Assembly (NCBI RefSeq): GCF_018492665.1
Contig: NZ_JAFVME010000004.1
Location: 155,988-219,987, forward strand
Reading direction: 5' to 3'
Source of the DNA: Pedobacter sp. B4-66
Lineage (GTDB): Bacteria > Bacteroidota > Bacteroidia > Sphingobacteriales > Sphingobacteriaceae
Length of the DNA: 64,000 nt
Part shown: one piece after another, positions 9,209 to 17,963 of the stretch
Layout: every line of letters starts with the position of its first letter
Numbering within the stretch: the first letter of the stretch is position 1
The notes under the pieces: generated by a model
The model's database searches: none
The model's input: only the letters and a program-made list of their open reading frames with translations
Told to the model about the DNA's origin: nothing
Program-made: the position numbers and the translations under genes

Positions 9209-9755
9209 AGTTATCTTGTTGAATTATATTGGTATGACAATTAAAACGTCAAAAAGATTAATCAGAATATAACTTATTCTAAAATAAGCAAATCCATTAA
9301 AGAACTTCCATCGTATATATTGCTAGAGCGTTGAAAATTTAATATCTCGATGACTTTTAGGGTGGTGATCGAGATGGCCGGTGTAATTGAAAAAGCACCG
9401 GCTTTTATTTTGTCAGAATTTCCCAATTCACACATCTATTTGAAGGGTACCGGCTCGTGGATAATTAGGCTCTTCCCAGGCTTACCTGAGGTAAAACGCC
9501 TGAGTTGCCCCTGCCCAAAACCTGCTTTACCCCTAGGTGATTTGCCTGTGGATTAGGCACGGCTTTACACATATTTTTAGGATTTGATAGATGTTCATAG
9601 AATGACATATTCAAGATTCTGACCTCTTAGAAGCTGCGAGCAAAATAAATTAAGAATGGGGTTATGGAGACAAGGATTTTTTTCTCTAAGTTTGCTTTAA
9701 ATAAGGTCGGTAAACAGGCATTTAGTCGTTAACAAGTATCTTATCATTAAAACTT
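9209..9755. other. 547-base gene-free region with several RNA-like hairpins
   Basis: No convincing coding sequence. The AT-rich first part probably carries the DUF1800 promoter. From about 9344 there are two adjacent hairpins ending in a T tract (separate entry), then an unusually GC-rich block (about 9440-9570) with several nested inverted repeats, for example CAGGC 9477-9481 with GCCTG 9498-9502 enclosing TTACC/GGTAA. The last 150 bases before the cupin gene are AT-rich and featureless apart from presumably its promoter. Confidence 0.6.
9344..9410 (+). ncRNA. Candidate small RNA: two hairpins and an intrinsic terminator
   Basis: Hairpin one pairs 9344-9351 with 9368-9375 (8 perfect base pairs). 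Hairpin two pairs 9377-9383 (GCCGGTG) with 9396-9402 and is followed directly by TTTTATTTT, a textbook intrinsic terminator on the plus strand. No plus-strand gene lies upstream that it could terminate, since the neighbouring DUF1800 gene runs the other way. A TATATATTG box at 9315-9323 might serve as -7 element. This suggests a short independent transcript, but expression is not shown. Confidence 0.35.
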
Positions 9756-10637
9756 ATGAGCTTTATTTTAAAGCCGGTAGATACCGTTGAGAGCATCAGC
9801 CCTGCTGATTTTAAGAAAAATTATTTAGATGCCAGACGCCCTTTAATTATTAAAGGACTAACAAAAACATGGCCGGCAAGAGAAAAGTGGACTACTGACT
9901 ATTTAAAGGAAATAGGTGGCGATTTGAAAGTAAGTTTAATGGACAACTCTAAAGCTGATCCATCAAAACCGATTAATGCATCGGTAGCTGAAATGAGATT
10001 TGGAGACTATCTTGATCTTATTAAATCTAAACCAACTGAATTAAGAATCTTTTTCTTTAATCTGTTTAAGCATGTTCCCGGCTTGGTAGATGACATCGTT
10101 ATCCCTAAAGATTTGATGGGTGGCTTTATTGAAAGCATGCCTGCAATGTTTTTTGGAGGATCAAACTCAGTTACTTTTTTACACTACGATATAGATTTAC
10201 CTCACCTTTTCCATACTCATTTTGGTGGAAGAAAGCATATTATTCTATTTGATAACAAATGGAAAAAACGCCTATACTGCATTCCTAACGCAACTTATGC
10301 CTTAGAAGATTATGATGTAGCTAACCCTGACTTTGAGAAATTCCCGGCGCTTAAGGGGGTTGAGGGTTATGAGGTTTTCCTTGAACATGGAGATACTTTA
10401 TTTATGCCTACTGGCATGTGGCATTGGATGAAATACCTTGACGGGTCTTTCTCACTAAGCTTAAGGGCTTGGGATGCTTCGATTACCAGAAAAGCTCAGA
10501 GTGTATTTAATCTGGCAATAAAAGGTGGTTTAGATAGTGTGTTGAAAATGGCTTTTAAAGCTCCTTATGCAAAATGGAGAGAACGCTTAGCAATAAAGCG
10601 CGCTGAGAGAGCATTGGCAAACGGCAGCCCTAAATAG
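9756..10637 (+). CDS. Cupin-like (JmjC/FIH-type) domain protein
   Basis: A 293-residue Cupin_8 protein. The opening R-R-P-L-I-I-K-G-L-T-x-x-W-P is the usual start of this family. The metal-binding facial triad can be seen as H143 and D145 (FLHYDID) and H223 (MWHWM), in the strand context G-D-T-L-F-M-P-T-G-x-W-H. Such proteins are Fe(II)/2-oxoglutarate-dependent hydroxylases related to FIH and JmjC enzymes; the substrate is unknown. No signal peptide is present. It stands alone: a structured gene-free stretch lies upstream, and the VWA gene begins 96 bases downstream and may have its own promoter. Confidence 0.85.
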   Translation: MSFILKPVDTVESISPADFKKNYLDARRPLIIKGLTKTWPAREKWTTDYLKEIGGDLKVSLMDNSKADPSKPINASVAEMRFGDYLDLIKSKPTELRIFFFNLFKHVPGLVDDIVIPKDLMGGFIESMPAMFFGGSNSVTFLHYDIDLPHLFHTHFGGRKHIILFDNKWKKRLYCIPNATYALEDYDVANPDFEKFPALKGVEGYEVFLEHGDTLFMPTGMWHWMKYLDGSFSLSLRAWDASITRKAQSVFNLAIKGGLDSVLKMAFKAPYAKWRERLAIKRAERALANGSPK

Positions 10638-10733
10638 GCTGTCGAAACATCTCTGTCTGAGGTATTTTTACAACTGGATAACATTATTAACACCTCAAAC
10701 TTTTACCTTCGATAATTCGTTTATAATGAATAT

Positions 10734-11831
10734 ATGAGAGGTTTCCATTTTTCTAATTTCCAGCCGGATAATCTGCCTAAAGGTGGCTTTGATGAATTGC
10801 TTAAGCTTTTCACCCAGCTACTGAATTACACTGCGGGTGATGCAACAGAAACACTGGCTTGGATGAACGAGTTGGACAAGAAGTACAAGTTTACAAACAA
10901 TGAGTATGGGATGGGCGACTTTATTGATGACCTTAAAGAAAAAGGTTATCTGAAAGAAAACCCAGCCAATGGAGACTTAAGCATAACCGCAAAAACAGAA
11001 CAGACTATACGTAAATCTGCCCTTGAAGAGATCTTCGGCAAGTTAAAAAAAGCCGGGAAAGGGAATCACAACACCAATATATCAGGCATTGGTGAAGAAA
11101 AAAATGCAGACAGAAGAGAATTTACTTTTGGTGATAGTTTAGATCAGATTGACATTACTGCATCCATTCAAAATGCTCAAATAAACCATGGCATTACCAA
11201 TTTCACTTTAACAGAACGAGATCTGGAAGTAGAGGAAAAAGACTATAAAACCCTTACTTCCACTGTACTAATGATAGATATCTCGCACTCTATGATCTTG
11301 TATGGTGAAGATAGAATTACTCCAGCCAAAAAGGTGGCAATGGCGCTTGCTGAACTTATAAAAACAAGATATCCTAAAGATACACTCGATATAGTAGTAT
11401 TTGGCAATGATGCCTGGCCTATATCAATAAAAGATTTGCCTTATTTACAGGTGGGGCCGTATCATACAAATACTTTTGCAGGATTAGAATTGGCAGCCGA
11501 TTTATTACGCCGCCGCAAGACCCATAACAAGCAGATCTTCATGATCACTGATGGTAAACCTACTTGTTTAAAAGAGAATGGCAGGTACTACAAAAACAGC
11601 ATGGGGCTTGATAGAAAGGTGATTAATAAAACGCTGAATATGGCGGCGCAATGTAAACGCCTCAATATTCCAATCACGACATTTATGATAGCCCAAGACC
11701 CCTACCTTCAACAGTTCGTAAGAGAGTTTACACAAATTAATGGTGGAAGAGCCTTTTATAGTTCTTTAACTGGTCTTGGAGAATACATATTTGAAGATTA
11801 TATAAAGAACAGACGCAAAACGGTGAGATAA
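10734..11831 (+). CDS. VWA domain-containing protein (CoxE/chelatase D-like partner)
   Basis: A 365-residue cytoplasmic protein with an N-terminal helical part (1-170) and a von Willebrand A domain at about 180-355. The metal-ion-dependent adhesion site is complete: D-I-S-H-S after a hydrophobic strand, the Thr of H-T-N-T-F-A-G, and the Asp of M-I-T-D-G-K-P. It is followed after 9 bases by a MoxR-type AAA ATPase. VWA/AAA pairs of this sort act as ATP-driven remodelling or cofactor-insertion machines; in many Bacteroidota this pair is labelled magnesium chelatase, but there is no bacteriochlorophyll context here, so the client is unknown. Confidence 0.85.
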   Translation: MRGFHFSNFQPDNLPKGGFDELLKLFTQLLNYTAGDATETLAWMNELDKKYKFTNNEYGMGDFIDDLKEKGYLKENPANGDLSITAKTEQTIRKSALEEIFGKLKKAGKGNHNTNISGIGEEKNADRREFTFGDSLDQIDITASIQNAQINHGITNFTLTERDLEVEEKDYKTLTSTVLMIDISHSMILYGEDRITPAKKVAMALAELIKTRYPKDTLDIVVFGNDAWPISIKDLPYLQVGPYHTNTFAGLELAADLLRRRKTHNKQIFMITDGKPTCLKENGRYYKNSMGLDRKVINKTLNMAAQCKRLNIPITTFMIAQDPYLQQFVREFTQINGGRAFYSSLTGLGEYIFEDYIKNRRKTVR

Positions 11832-11840
11832 AAATAAAAC

Positions 11841-13340
11841 ATGGATTACAACAACATAAAAACACTTGGCCAGTTAAAAGCCTCAAGCTATAAATCGTTA
11901 TCCGTAAAAGACGAGCTCCGTAAAAATCTGATCATTCAGCTCCAAAATAAGGACGCTGGATTTGAAGGTATTTTAGGTTATGATGAAACAGTAATTCCTG
12001 AGTTGCAAACAGCTATTCTATCACGCCATAATATTTTATTACTGGGTTTACGTGGGCAAGCAAAAACGCGAATTGCCAGATTAATGGTAAACCTTTTAGA
12101 TGAATACATACCGTACATAAGCGGAAGTGAGATTTTTGATGATCCATTGAACCCTATTTCCTGGTATGCAAAGCACGAAATTTTGATTCATGGCGACAAT
12201 ACTCCTGTGAGCTGGCAACACCGTAGCGAAAGGTATACTGAAAAATTAGCTACTCCTGATGTAACTGTGGCTGACTTAATTGGCGATGTAGACCCAATTA
12301 AAGCTGCAACCTTAAAATTGACCTATAACGATGAGCGTGTAATTCATTTTGGCTTAATACCCAGAGCACACAGGAGCATATTTGTAATTAATGAGCTACC
12401 CGATTTGCAAGCCCGCATACAGGTAGCATTATTTAATATGCTTCAGGAAAAAGATATTCAGATAAGAGGTTTCAAATTACGATTACCTTTAGATGTTCAG
12501 TTTGTATTTACAGCAAATCCTGAAGATTATACCAATAGAGGTTCAATTGTAACACCTCTTAAAGACCGTATTGAGAGTCAGATTCTGACCCACTACCCCA
12601 AAACAATTGAGATATCAAGAATGATCACTTTTCAGGAAGCCAAGCTTACGGAAGAGCAAAAAGCAAATATTGAAGTAGACGGGTTAGTAAAAGACCTGAT
12701 AGAGCAGGTAGCATTTGAGGCAAGAAAAAGTGAATTCATTGATCAAAAATCAGGAGTATCAGCTAGACTAACCATTACTGCGTATGAAAATCTGATTAGT
12801 ACCGCAGAGCGAAGAATGCTAATAAATGGAGAGAAAAGCACTTTTGTTAGGCTTTCAGATCTAGTTGGTATCATCCCGGCTGTAACAGGCAAAATCGAGC
12901 TTGTTTATGAAGGAGAATTGGAAGGCCCGGCAAAAGTTGCAAATACACTTATTGGGAAAGCAATTAAAACATCGTTCGCCAGATATTTCCCTGATCCGGA
13001 AAGAGCCAAAAAAAGCAAAACTGCAAATCCATATAATGAGATTACAGAATGGTTTACTGAAGGAAATACTTTAGATATTGCAGACTCCCTGAGCCAGAAA
13101 AAATATGAAAAACAGCTTATGGAGGTTAATGGATTATATGATCTTGTTAAGAAATTTCATCCTAAGCTAAGTGAGGCTCAAACTTTATTGCTCATGGAAT
13201 TTGTATTACATGGCTTGGCAGAGTATTCGCAATTAAACAAAAAATATCTTGAAGGAGGTTTCGGATTCTCGGATATGTTTGAAAGCTTATTTAACACTGA
13301 GCTAGGTGATGATGATGAAGACGATATTAATTTCAGATAG
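11841..13340 (+). CDS. MoxR/ChlI-type AAA+ ATPase
   Basis: A 499-residue AAA+ protein. Walker A is the sequence GLRGQAKT near residues 73-80, Walker B is V-I-N-E-L-P-D-L, and the sensor/arginine-finger region follows as T-A-N-P-E-D-Y-T-N-R-G and P-L-K-D-R. The arrangement matches the magnesium chelatase subunit I/MoxR group, which forms hexameric rings and works with a VWA protein such as the one encoded 9 bases upstream. A long C-terminal helical extension (about 340-499) ends in an acidic tail (GDDDEDD). The likely role is remodelling or metal loading of an unidentified protein. Confidence 0.87.
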   Translation: MDYNNIKTLGQLKASSYKSLSVKDELRKNLIIQLQNKDAGFEGILGYDETVIPELQTAILSRHNILLLGLRGQAKTRIARLMVNLLDEYIPYISGSEIFDDPLNPISWYAKHEILIHGDNTPVSWQHRSERYTEKLATPDVTVADLIGDVDPIKAATLKLTYNDERVIHFGLIPRAHRSIFVINELPDLQARIQVALFNMLQEKDIQIRGFKLRLPLDVQFVFTANPEDYTNRGSIVTPLKDRIESQILTHYPKTIEISRMITFQEAKLTEEQKANIEVDGLVKDLIEQVAFEARKSEFIDQKSGVSARLTITAYENLISTAERRMLINGEKSTFVRLSDLVGIIPAVTGKIELVYEGELEGPAKVANTLIGKAIKTSFARYFPDPERAKKSKTANPYNEITEWFTEGNTLDIADSLSQKKYEKQLMEVNGLYDLVKKFHPKLSEAQTLLLMEFVLHGLAEYSQLNKKYLEGGFGFSDMFESLFNTELGDDDEDDINFR

Positions 13341-13362
13341 TTTTACTATAAAAAACACTTAA

Positions 13363-14643
13363 ATGGGAAGATTACCCGCGCTTATACTTTTATCTATTTT
13401 TCTGCTGGCTTTCGATTACTACTGTTATCGTGCAGTATTATCCGTGTTTAAAAAATGGAAGCCAGCTACAAAAAAACTATTCTCTGTAATTTGGTGGACT
13501 TACACGGGTATCCTTGTAATAGGCGTGTTTGCCGCGATCTATGTGCCTTCTTACTTACCTCTCTATTTAAGCTTGCGCTCTATCATACTTGTCGCGTTCT
13601 TTTTAACGCTGATTTGCAAGGTAGTAATGTTGCCGTTTTTATTAATAGATGACATCAGAAGATTAATCATCAAAATAAACAGACATTTTAAAAATAAGAA
13701 TACCGTTGGTTCTATTGAAAAAGTTGCTGTTGCTGACGCCGTTGAAAAACCAATAAGCCGCTCATCATTTATAATCAAAGCAGGTTTACTTACTGCAGCG
13801 GTGCCCTTAAGTTCTCTTACATGGGGCATCTCCTCAGGAGCATACGACTACAAGGTAAAGCGGAGAACATTAATTTTTCCTAATCTACCTAAGGCATTTG
13901 AAGGGATTAAATTTGGTCAAATTTCAGATATTCACTCAGGAAGTTTTTACAACAAGAAAGCTGTACAGGGTGGTGTAGATATGTTGTTGGCAGAAAAGCC
14001 TGATTTTATCTTCTTCACAGGAGATCTTGTAAATGATATGGCTACTGAAATGCGTGATTATCAAGATTTATTCAGCAAGGTTAAAGCACCTCTGGGTGTT
14101 TATTCAGTGTTGGGTAATCATGATTATGGCGATTATCATTTCGGTGGTGGTCCCTCAGCTGCTAAAGCCAGAAATCTGCAAGACGTTATTAAAACCCATA
14201 AAGTAATGGGTTGGGATTTATTAATGAATCAACATCGACGCCTAAAAGTAGACGGTGAAGAGATTGGAATATTAGGGATTGAAAACTGGGGAATGGGGCG
14301 TTTCCCTAAATATGGCAGGATGGACCTGGCAACTAAGGATACTGATGATTTACCTGTGAAACTGCTACTATCTCATGATCCTTCCCATTGGAGGCAAGAG
14401 GTACTGAAAAAATATCCTCAAATAGATGCCATGTTTAGTGGCCATACACACGGTATGCAATTTGGGGTTAGAACTGAGCATTACCAATGGAGCCCGGTAC
14501 AATATATTTATAAAGAATGGGCAGGTCTTTATAAAGAGCAAAATCAACAACTTTATGTAAATGTTGGTTACGGATTTTTAGGTTACCCGGGAAGGGTTGG
14601 AATTTTACCGGAAATAACGATATTTGAGTTGAAGCGGGCATAA
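13363..14643 (+). CDS. Membrane-anchored metallophosphoesterase
   Basis: A 426-residue protein with three to four hydrophobic segments in the first 100 residues, a leader-like hydrophobic stretch at 135-155, and a calcineurin-like phosphoesterase domain from about 180. The dinuclear metal site is intact: D189-x-H191, D221 (GDLVND), N252-H253 (GNHD) and the C-terminal GHTHG. Similar proteins of the YkuE/YaeI type are lipid- or sugar-nucleotide phosphoesterases at the membrane, so a lipid substrate is plausible but unproved. It follows the AAA gene by 22 bases and precedes the UbiA-like gene by 13, suggesting one transcript. Confidence 0.87.
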   Translation: MGRLPALILLSIFLLAFDYYCYRAVLSVFKKWKPATKKLFSVIWWTYTGILVIGVFAAIYVPSYLPLYLSLRSIILVAFFLTLICKVVMLPFLLIDDIRRLIIKINRHFKNKNTVGSIEKVAVADAVEKPISRSSFIIKAGLLTAAVPLSSLTWGISSGAYDYKVKRRTLIFPNLPKAFEGIKFGQISDIHSGSFYNKKAVQGGVDMLLAEKPDFIFFTGDLVNDMATEMRDYQDLFSKVKAPLGVYSVLGNHDYGDYHFGGGPSAAKARNLQDVIKTHKVMGWDLLMNQHRRLKVDGEEIGILGIENWGMGRFPKYGRMDLATKDTDDLPVKLLLSHDPSHWRQEVLKKYPQIDAMFSGHTHGMQFGVRTEHYQWSPVQYIYKEWAGLYKEQNQQLYVNVGYGFLGYPGRVGILPEITIFELKRA

Positions 14644-14656
14644 TTAAAACCGCTTC

Positions 14657-15550
14657 ATGCAAATGATTAAAAGAGTACTCCTTTCTATTCTTGATTTCTT
14701 ACTGTTTAGCAACCTGTTCATTGGCATTTGCGCTGTTGCTCAGGGCTTGGTAACTTATCATCTTTTGCATGTTCCTGCCGATAAATATATCCTTGCTTTC
14801 TTATTCTTTGCTACTGTAGGGCTTTACAATTTTAGTATGTTGTTAGCAAAGCCTAAAGACCCCGGGAACTCTCCCTATATTAGGGTTAGGTGGATATTCT
14901 CGCATCATCGTCTAATCATTTCGATTACCTTGATCTGTATTTTGTGCTTAATTCCTTTGGGTTTATGGTATCTCAGTTTTGAATCAAAACTGCTGATGGT
15001 GTTTACAGGACTAATGGCTGCAGGTTACAATATACCTTTCTTAACACTTAACAAGCAGCAAATTGGCTTAAGAAATATTCCTGGCATTAAGCTATTCCTC
15101 ATAGCCTTGGTATGGTCTATCAGTTGTGTATTATTACCGATCGTAGAGCTGGAACGCAGCAGTCCAATCAACATTTCCACAGCTGAGACACTTCTGTTGG
15201 TCGCCAAGCGTTTTTTATTCATTGCAGCTATTACTGTTCCTTTTGACATTAGAGATCTGTTCCAGGACAAGCTATATGCCCTTAAAACAATACCCGTAAT
15301 GCTAGGAGAGAAAAAAGCATACTTATTCTGTCAATTCTTACTCGGCCTCTATATCGTACTCTTGATTCTGTTTAAACAAGCAACAACTGGAGATATCCTT
15401 GCCCTTAGCCTAACCATAGTCCTAACAGGATGGTTAATTTTTAAATCAAACATCAAAAAGAATGAATATTACTATTTCTTCTTCTTAGATGGAACCATGC
15501 TCTTACAATATCTCGCGCTATTATTATTTGCTTCTTTTACTTTCCTTTAA
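14657..15550 (+). CDS. UbiA-like integral membrane protein with an incomplete active site
   Basis: A 297-residue protein with about eight or nine hydrophobic helices. The segment D-I-R-D-L-F-Q-D-K followed by K-T-I-P-V-M-L-G-E (about 198-216) is the second aspartate-rich motif of UbiA prenyltransferases together with its usual follow-on. The first motif, normally N-D-x-x-D-x-x-x-D, is not found: the equivalent loop after the second helix reads G-L-Y-N-F-S-M-L-L. Either it binds diphosphate differently or it is not a prenyltransferase. The same family occurs widely in Bacteroidota under the name UbiA prenyltransferase. Its stop codon lies one base from that of the convergent response regulator. 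Confidence 0.65.
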   Translation: MQMIKRVLLSILDFLLFSNLFIGICAVAQGLVTYHLLHVPADKYILAFLFFATVGLYNFSMLLAKPKDPGNSPYIRVRWIFSHHRLIISITLICILCLIPLGLWYLSFESKLLMVFTGLMAAGYNIPFLTLNKQQIGLRNIPGIKLFLIALVWSISCVLLPIVELERSSPINISTAETLLLVAKRFLFIAAITVPFDIRDLFQDKLYALKTIPVMLGEKKAYLFCQFLLGLYIVLLILFKQATTGDILALSLTIVLTGWLIFKSNIKKNEYYYFFFLDGTMLLQYLALLLFASFTFL

Positions 15551-15551
15551 A

Positions 15552-16241
15552 TTATGCAGGATTAAAGCGATAACCAACACCCCGTACTGTTTGTAGCAAT
15601 TGTGGGTTATCCGGATTAAGCTCTATCTTTTTACGTAAGCGTACAATATGCATATCAAGGGTTCTTGTATTCACATCAGAATTATATCCCCAAACAACTA
15701 ACATAAGTTCATCTCTATTAATTACTTTATTAGGATTTCTTAAAAAGTAAAGTAAAATTCTATTCTCAAGAATAGTAAGTTCTATCTTTTTCCCATTTCT
15801 GAAAAGGGTGTGAACATTAGGATGATGTTCCATATTTCCAAAACGATGTACTTCAGAGCGATCATTATTAAGCAAATATTTAACCTTACTATCCAGCATC
15901 GCTACCAAAACATCCATATTAAATGGCTTGGTTACATAATCAGAAACACCAAAATTATATGCATCTATTTTATCTACATCCTGGGCTTTAGCAGTCAGCA
16001 TGATAATAAGATTTTCAAATCCCTGCTTACGGGCTTCTTCGCAAACTTCTGCTCCCTGCTTGCCTGGCAACATCCAATCTAAAAGAACAATATCAGGTTG
16101 CTCATCCATTATCATTTTCTCTGCCGCTAAGCCATCTCCAACCTCTAAAACATCATAGCCTTCAGCTTTTAAACGATGTACAACCAGAAAGCGTAAATTC
16201 TCGTCATCTTCAACTATCAGTATTTTAATTCCCTTAGACAT
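15552..16241 (-). CDS. OmpR-family response regulator
   Basis: A 229-residue regulator with a receiver domain (about 5-118) and a winged-helix DNA-binding domain (about 130-227). The acidic pocket is E11-D12-D13, the phosphorylated aspartate is D55 (LLDWMLPGKQG), and the conserved Lys lies in V-T-K-P-F. The C-terminal L-D-M-H-I-V-R-L-R-K-K-I and V-R-G-V-G-Y-R-F are typical of OmpR/PhoB. It resembles RprY of Bacteroides. The gene follows its sensor kinase with a 44-base gap that contains an internal -7 box and an inverted repeat, so it may also be transcribed separately. Confidence 0.93.
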   Translation of the reverse strand: MSKGIKILIVEDDENLRFLVVHRLKAEGYDVLEVGDGLAAEKMIMDEQPDIVLLDWMLPGKQGAEVCEEARKQGFENLIIMLTAKAQDVDKIDAYNFGVSDYVTKPFNMDVLVAMLDSKVKYLLNNDRSEVHRFGNMEHHPNVHTLFRNGKKIELTILENRILLYFLRNPNKVINRDELMLVVWGYNSDVNTRTLDMHIVRLRKKIELNPDNPQLLQTVRGVGYRFNPA

Positions 16242-16269
16242 ATTTTTTTTATTTATTTCACTATAAATG

Positions 16270-16297
16270 CAAACGTATAATGACTCTAGTCATTATA
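16270..16297 (-). promoter_or_regulatory. Internal promoter box and 22-base inverted repeat before the response regulator
   Basis: TACGTTTG (minus strand; plus 16270-16277) matches TAnnTTTG exactly and lies 28 bases before the regulator start. Directly upstream is an inverted repeat with perfect 10-base arms, 16276-16285 and 16288-16297, with a 2-base centre; it overlaps the kinase stop codon. A site in this place fits autoregulation of the response regulator. I see no -33 box at the usual distance. Confidence 0.45.
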
Positions 16298-17953
16298 TGG
16301 TAATACAATTTTAAATTCTGTTCCCTTATCAATTTTACTTTTCACCGTAATCTCGCCACTCATAAAGTTAACGAGTTCCTTACAGAAAGCCAAGCCAAGA
16401 CCCACACTTCCATTTTGGTTGTACTGGTTTTGAATGCGGAAAAACTTCTTAAAGATATTATTAATTTCTGACGAAGGAATCCCTATTCCCTGATCAATAA
16501 ATCGAAATACGACCTTTCCTTTTATTAAACGCGCAGATATATGAAGACGTTTACGTTCTACAGGTGAATACTTATAGGCATTTTCTGCAAGATTGTCGAA
16601 TAGACTGCCAAGTAACACCGGATCAGTTATAAGCGTTTTGAAGCCATTCACATCAAAGGTAAAATCAAAATCCGGGTGTTTAAGACGATGCGATTCAACC
16701 GTACTTTCAATAAAATCTGCAATATTAATTTTCTCAGAATTTAGCTGTATTGCTTTGTTTTCTATTTGTGTAAAAGCAAGTAGCTTATTCATTAATCCAT
16801 TCAGTTTATCCGCCTCCTCATCAAGGATTTTTCCATAAAGCTTTAATTCCTTATCAGTAAGGCTTGAAGCACTTTTAATATTGTTCCCAGCAATTTTAAT
16901 TACACTCACTGGTGTCTTAAATTCATGAGTAAGGTTATTCATAAAATCATACTGAAGCTTAAACATCTTCTGGTTAATGTTCAGGTTTCTATAAATCAAA
17001 AATGCCACCAATACCAAAATGCTATAAAAAAGAAATACTCCCAAAGCTATCGGCAAAAAATAACTCAGAATTTCTTTATCAATAAAAGATTTTGAAGAAA
17101 TAAAATAAAGCTTGTAGTCTGAAAATGGCCCTGGCAATGTTATTTCAGTAGTAACATACAATGAAGACGTTTCAATAGGATCGTAAGTTAAAGGCTCAAT
17201 TTTGATATATTGATATAGCAATGGCCTGGAGTTAATAATCCTTATTTTATATGGATCCAACTGGAATGAAAGCATATCTTGCTGATAAACAGGCTGTGGA
17301 TCCAAGACTCTTCTCATCATGGCTTTGTACATTTTAAGATCCTCTATTCTTGGGATATTCAAATAGGTAATCTTGTTGGACCTCACATTACTAAAGTTAC
17401 TAAAGAGTTCATCCTGGCTCGGCATACGATTAGTATCAAGACTTTCGATATAGGTAACCAATTTTAGCGCTAAAGCATTAAAATCATCTCCAGCAATAAA
17501 ATTACGCGTATTCTCACTCGAAAAAAGCTTAACAGAATCCATTGGTACCAAGCTTCCAAACTGATAAATACTTTTAGGTCCAAAGGAAAACTTTCCAATA
17601 TTTAATCCGTCGTTAACAGGAGTATTTTTAACTTCAGAATCATAAAATATCACTTTAGATACAAATGGATACTCAAGCAGTACAGTATCAACAAAGCTTG
17701 CCGCAGTAGCAGAGTCCAGATAGCCGTTGTAATAAGAAACTTCAGGAAGTTTTTTCTGAAAGAAATCATTATACGGTTTAATACTTTGCTCCAATACATT
17801 TACTTTCTCAGAGACAAATTGATTTTCTATATATTTTGTACTAAACCTATAAGCCAACAAAAGAGATAGCGAAAAAAGCACCAACATCAGAATGATGAAG
17901 GTGAGTATTAATGGGAAATTCTTACGATAACCGCTTTTCTTCTCTGAAGACAT
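16286..17953 (-). CDS. Two-component sensor histidine kinase
   Basis: A 555-residue membrane kinase: one transmembrane helix near 14-34, a periplasmic sensing domain of about 260 residues, a second helix near 297-322, then the dimerisation and ATPase domains. The phosphorylated histidine is H343 in N-L-T-H-E-F-K-T-P. The N box (N-L-A-E-N-A-Y-K-Y-S), G1 (D-Q-G-I-G-I) and G2 (G-L-G-L-A-F) are intact. No HAMP domain is apparent. The layout resembles RprX of Bacteroides. It lies 10 bases after the S9-like lipoprotein gene and just before its regulator, so the three form one operon. Confidence 0.92.
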   Translation of the reverse strand: MSSEKKSGYRKNFPLILTFIILMLVLFSLSLLLAYRFSTKYIENQFVSEKVNVLEQSIKPYNDFFQKKLPEVSYYNGYLDSATAASFVDTVLLEYPFVSKVIFYDSEVKNTPVNDGLNIGKFSFGPKSIYQFGSLVPMDSVKLFSSENTRNFIAGDDFNALALKLVTYIESLDTNRMPSQDELFSNFSNVRSNKITYLNIPRIEDLKMYKAMMRRVLDPQPVYQQDMLSFQLDPYKIRIINSRPLLYQYIKIEPLTYDPIETSSLYVTTEITLPGPFSDYKLYFISSKSFIDKEILSYFLPIALGVFLFYSILVLVAFLIYRNLNINQKMFKLQYDFMNNLTHEFKTPVSVIKIAGNNIKSASSLTDKELKLYGKILDEEADKLNGLMNKLLAFTQIENKAIQLNSEKINIADFIESTVESHRLKHPDFDFTFDVNGFKTLITDPVLLGSLFDNLAENAYKYSPVERKRLHISARLIKGKVVFRFIDQGIGIPSSEINNIFKKFFRIQNQYNQNGSVGLGLAFCKELVNFMSGEITVKSKIDKGTEFKIVLPYND

Positions 17954-17963
17954 GGGGTTGAAT

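Noticed and set aside
9350..9556. 68-residue open reading frame in the structured intergenic region
   Set aside because: No signal peptide, domain or promoter; it runs through the terminator hairpin and the nested stems, which explain its composition better than coding does.
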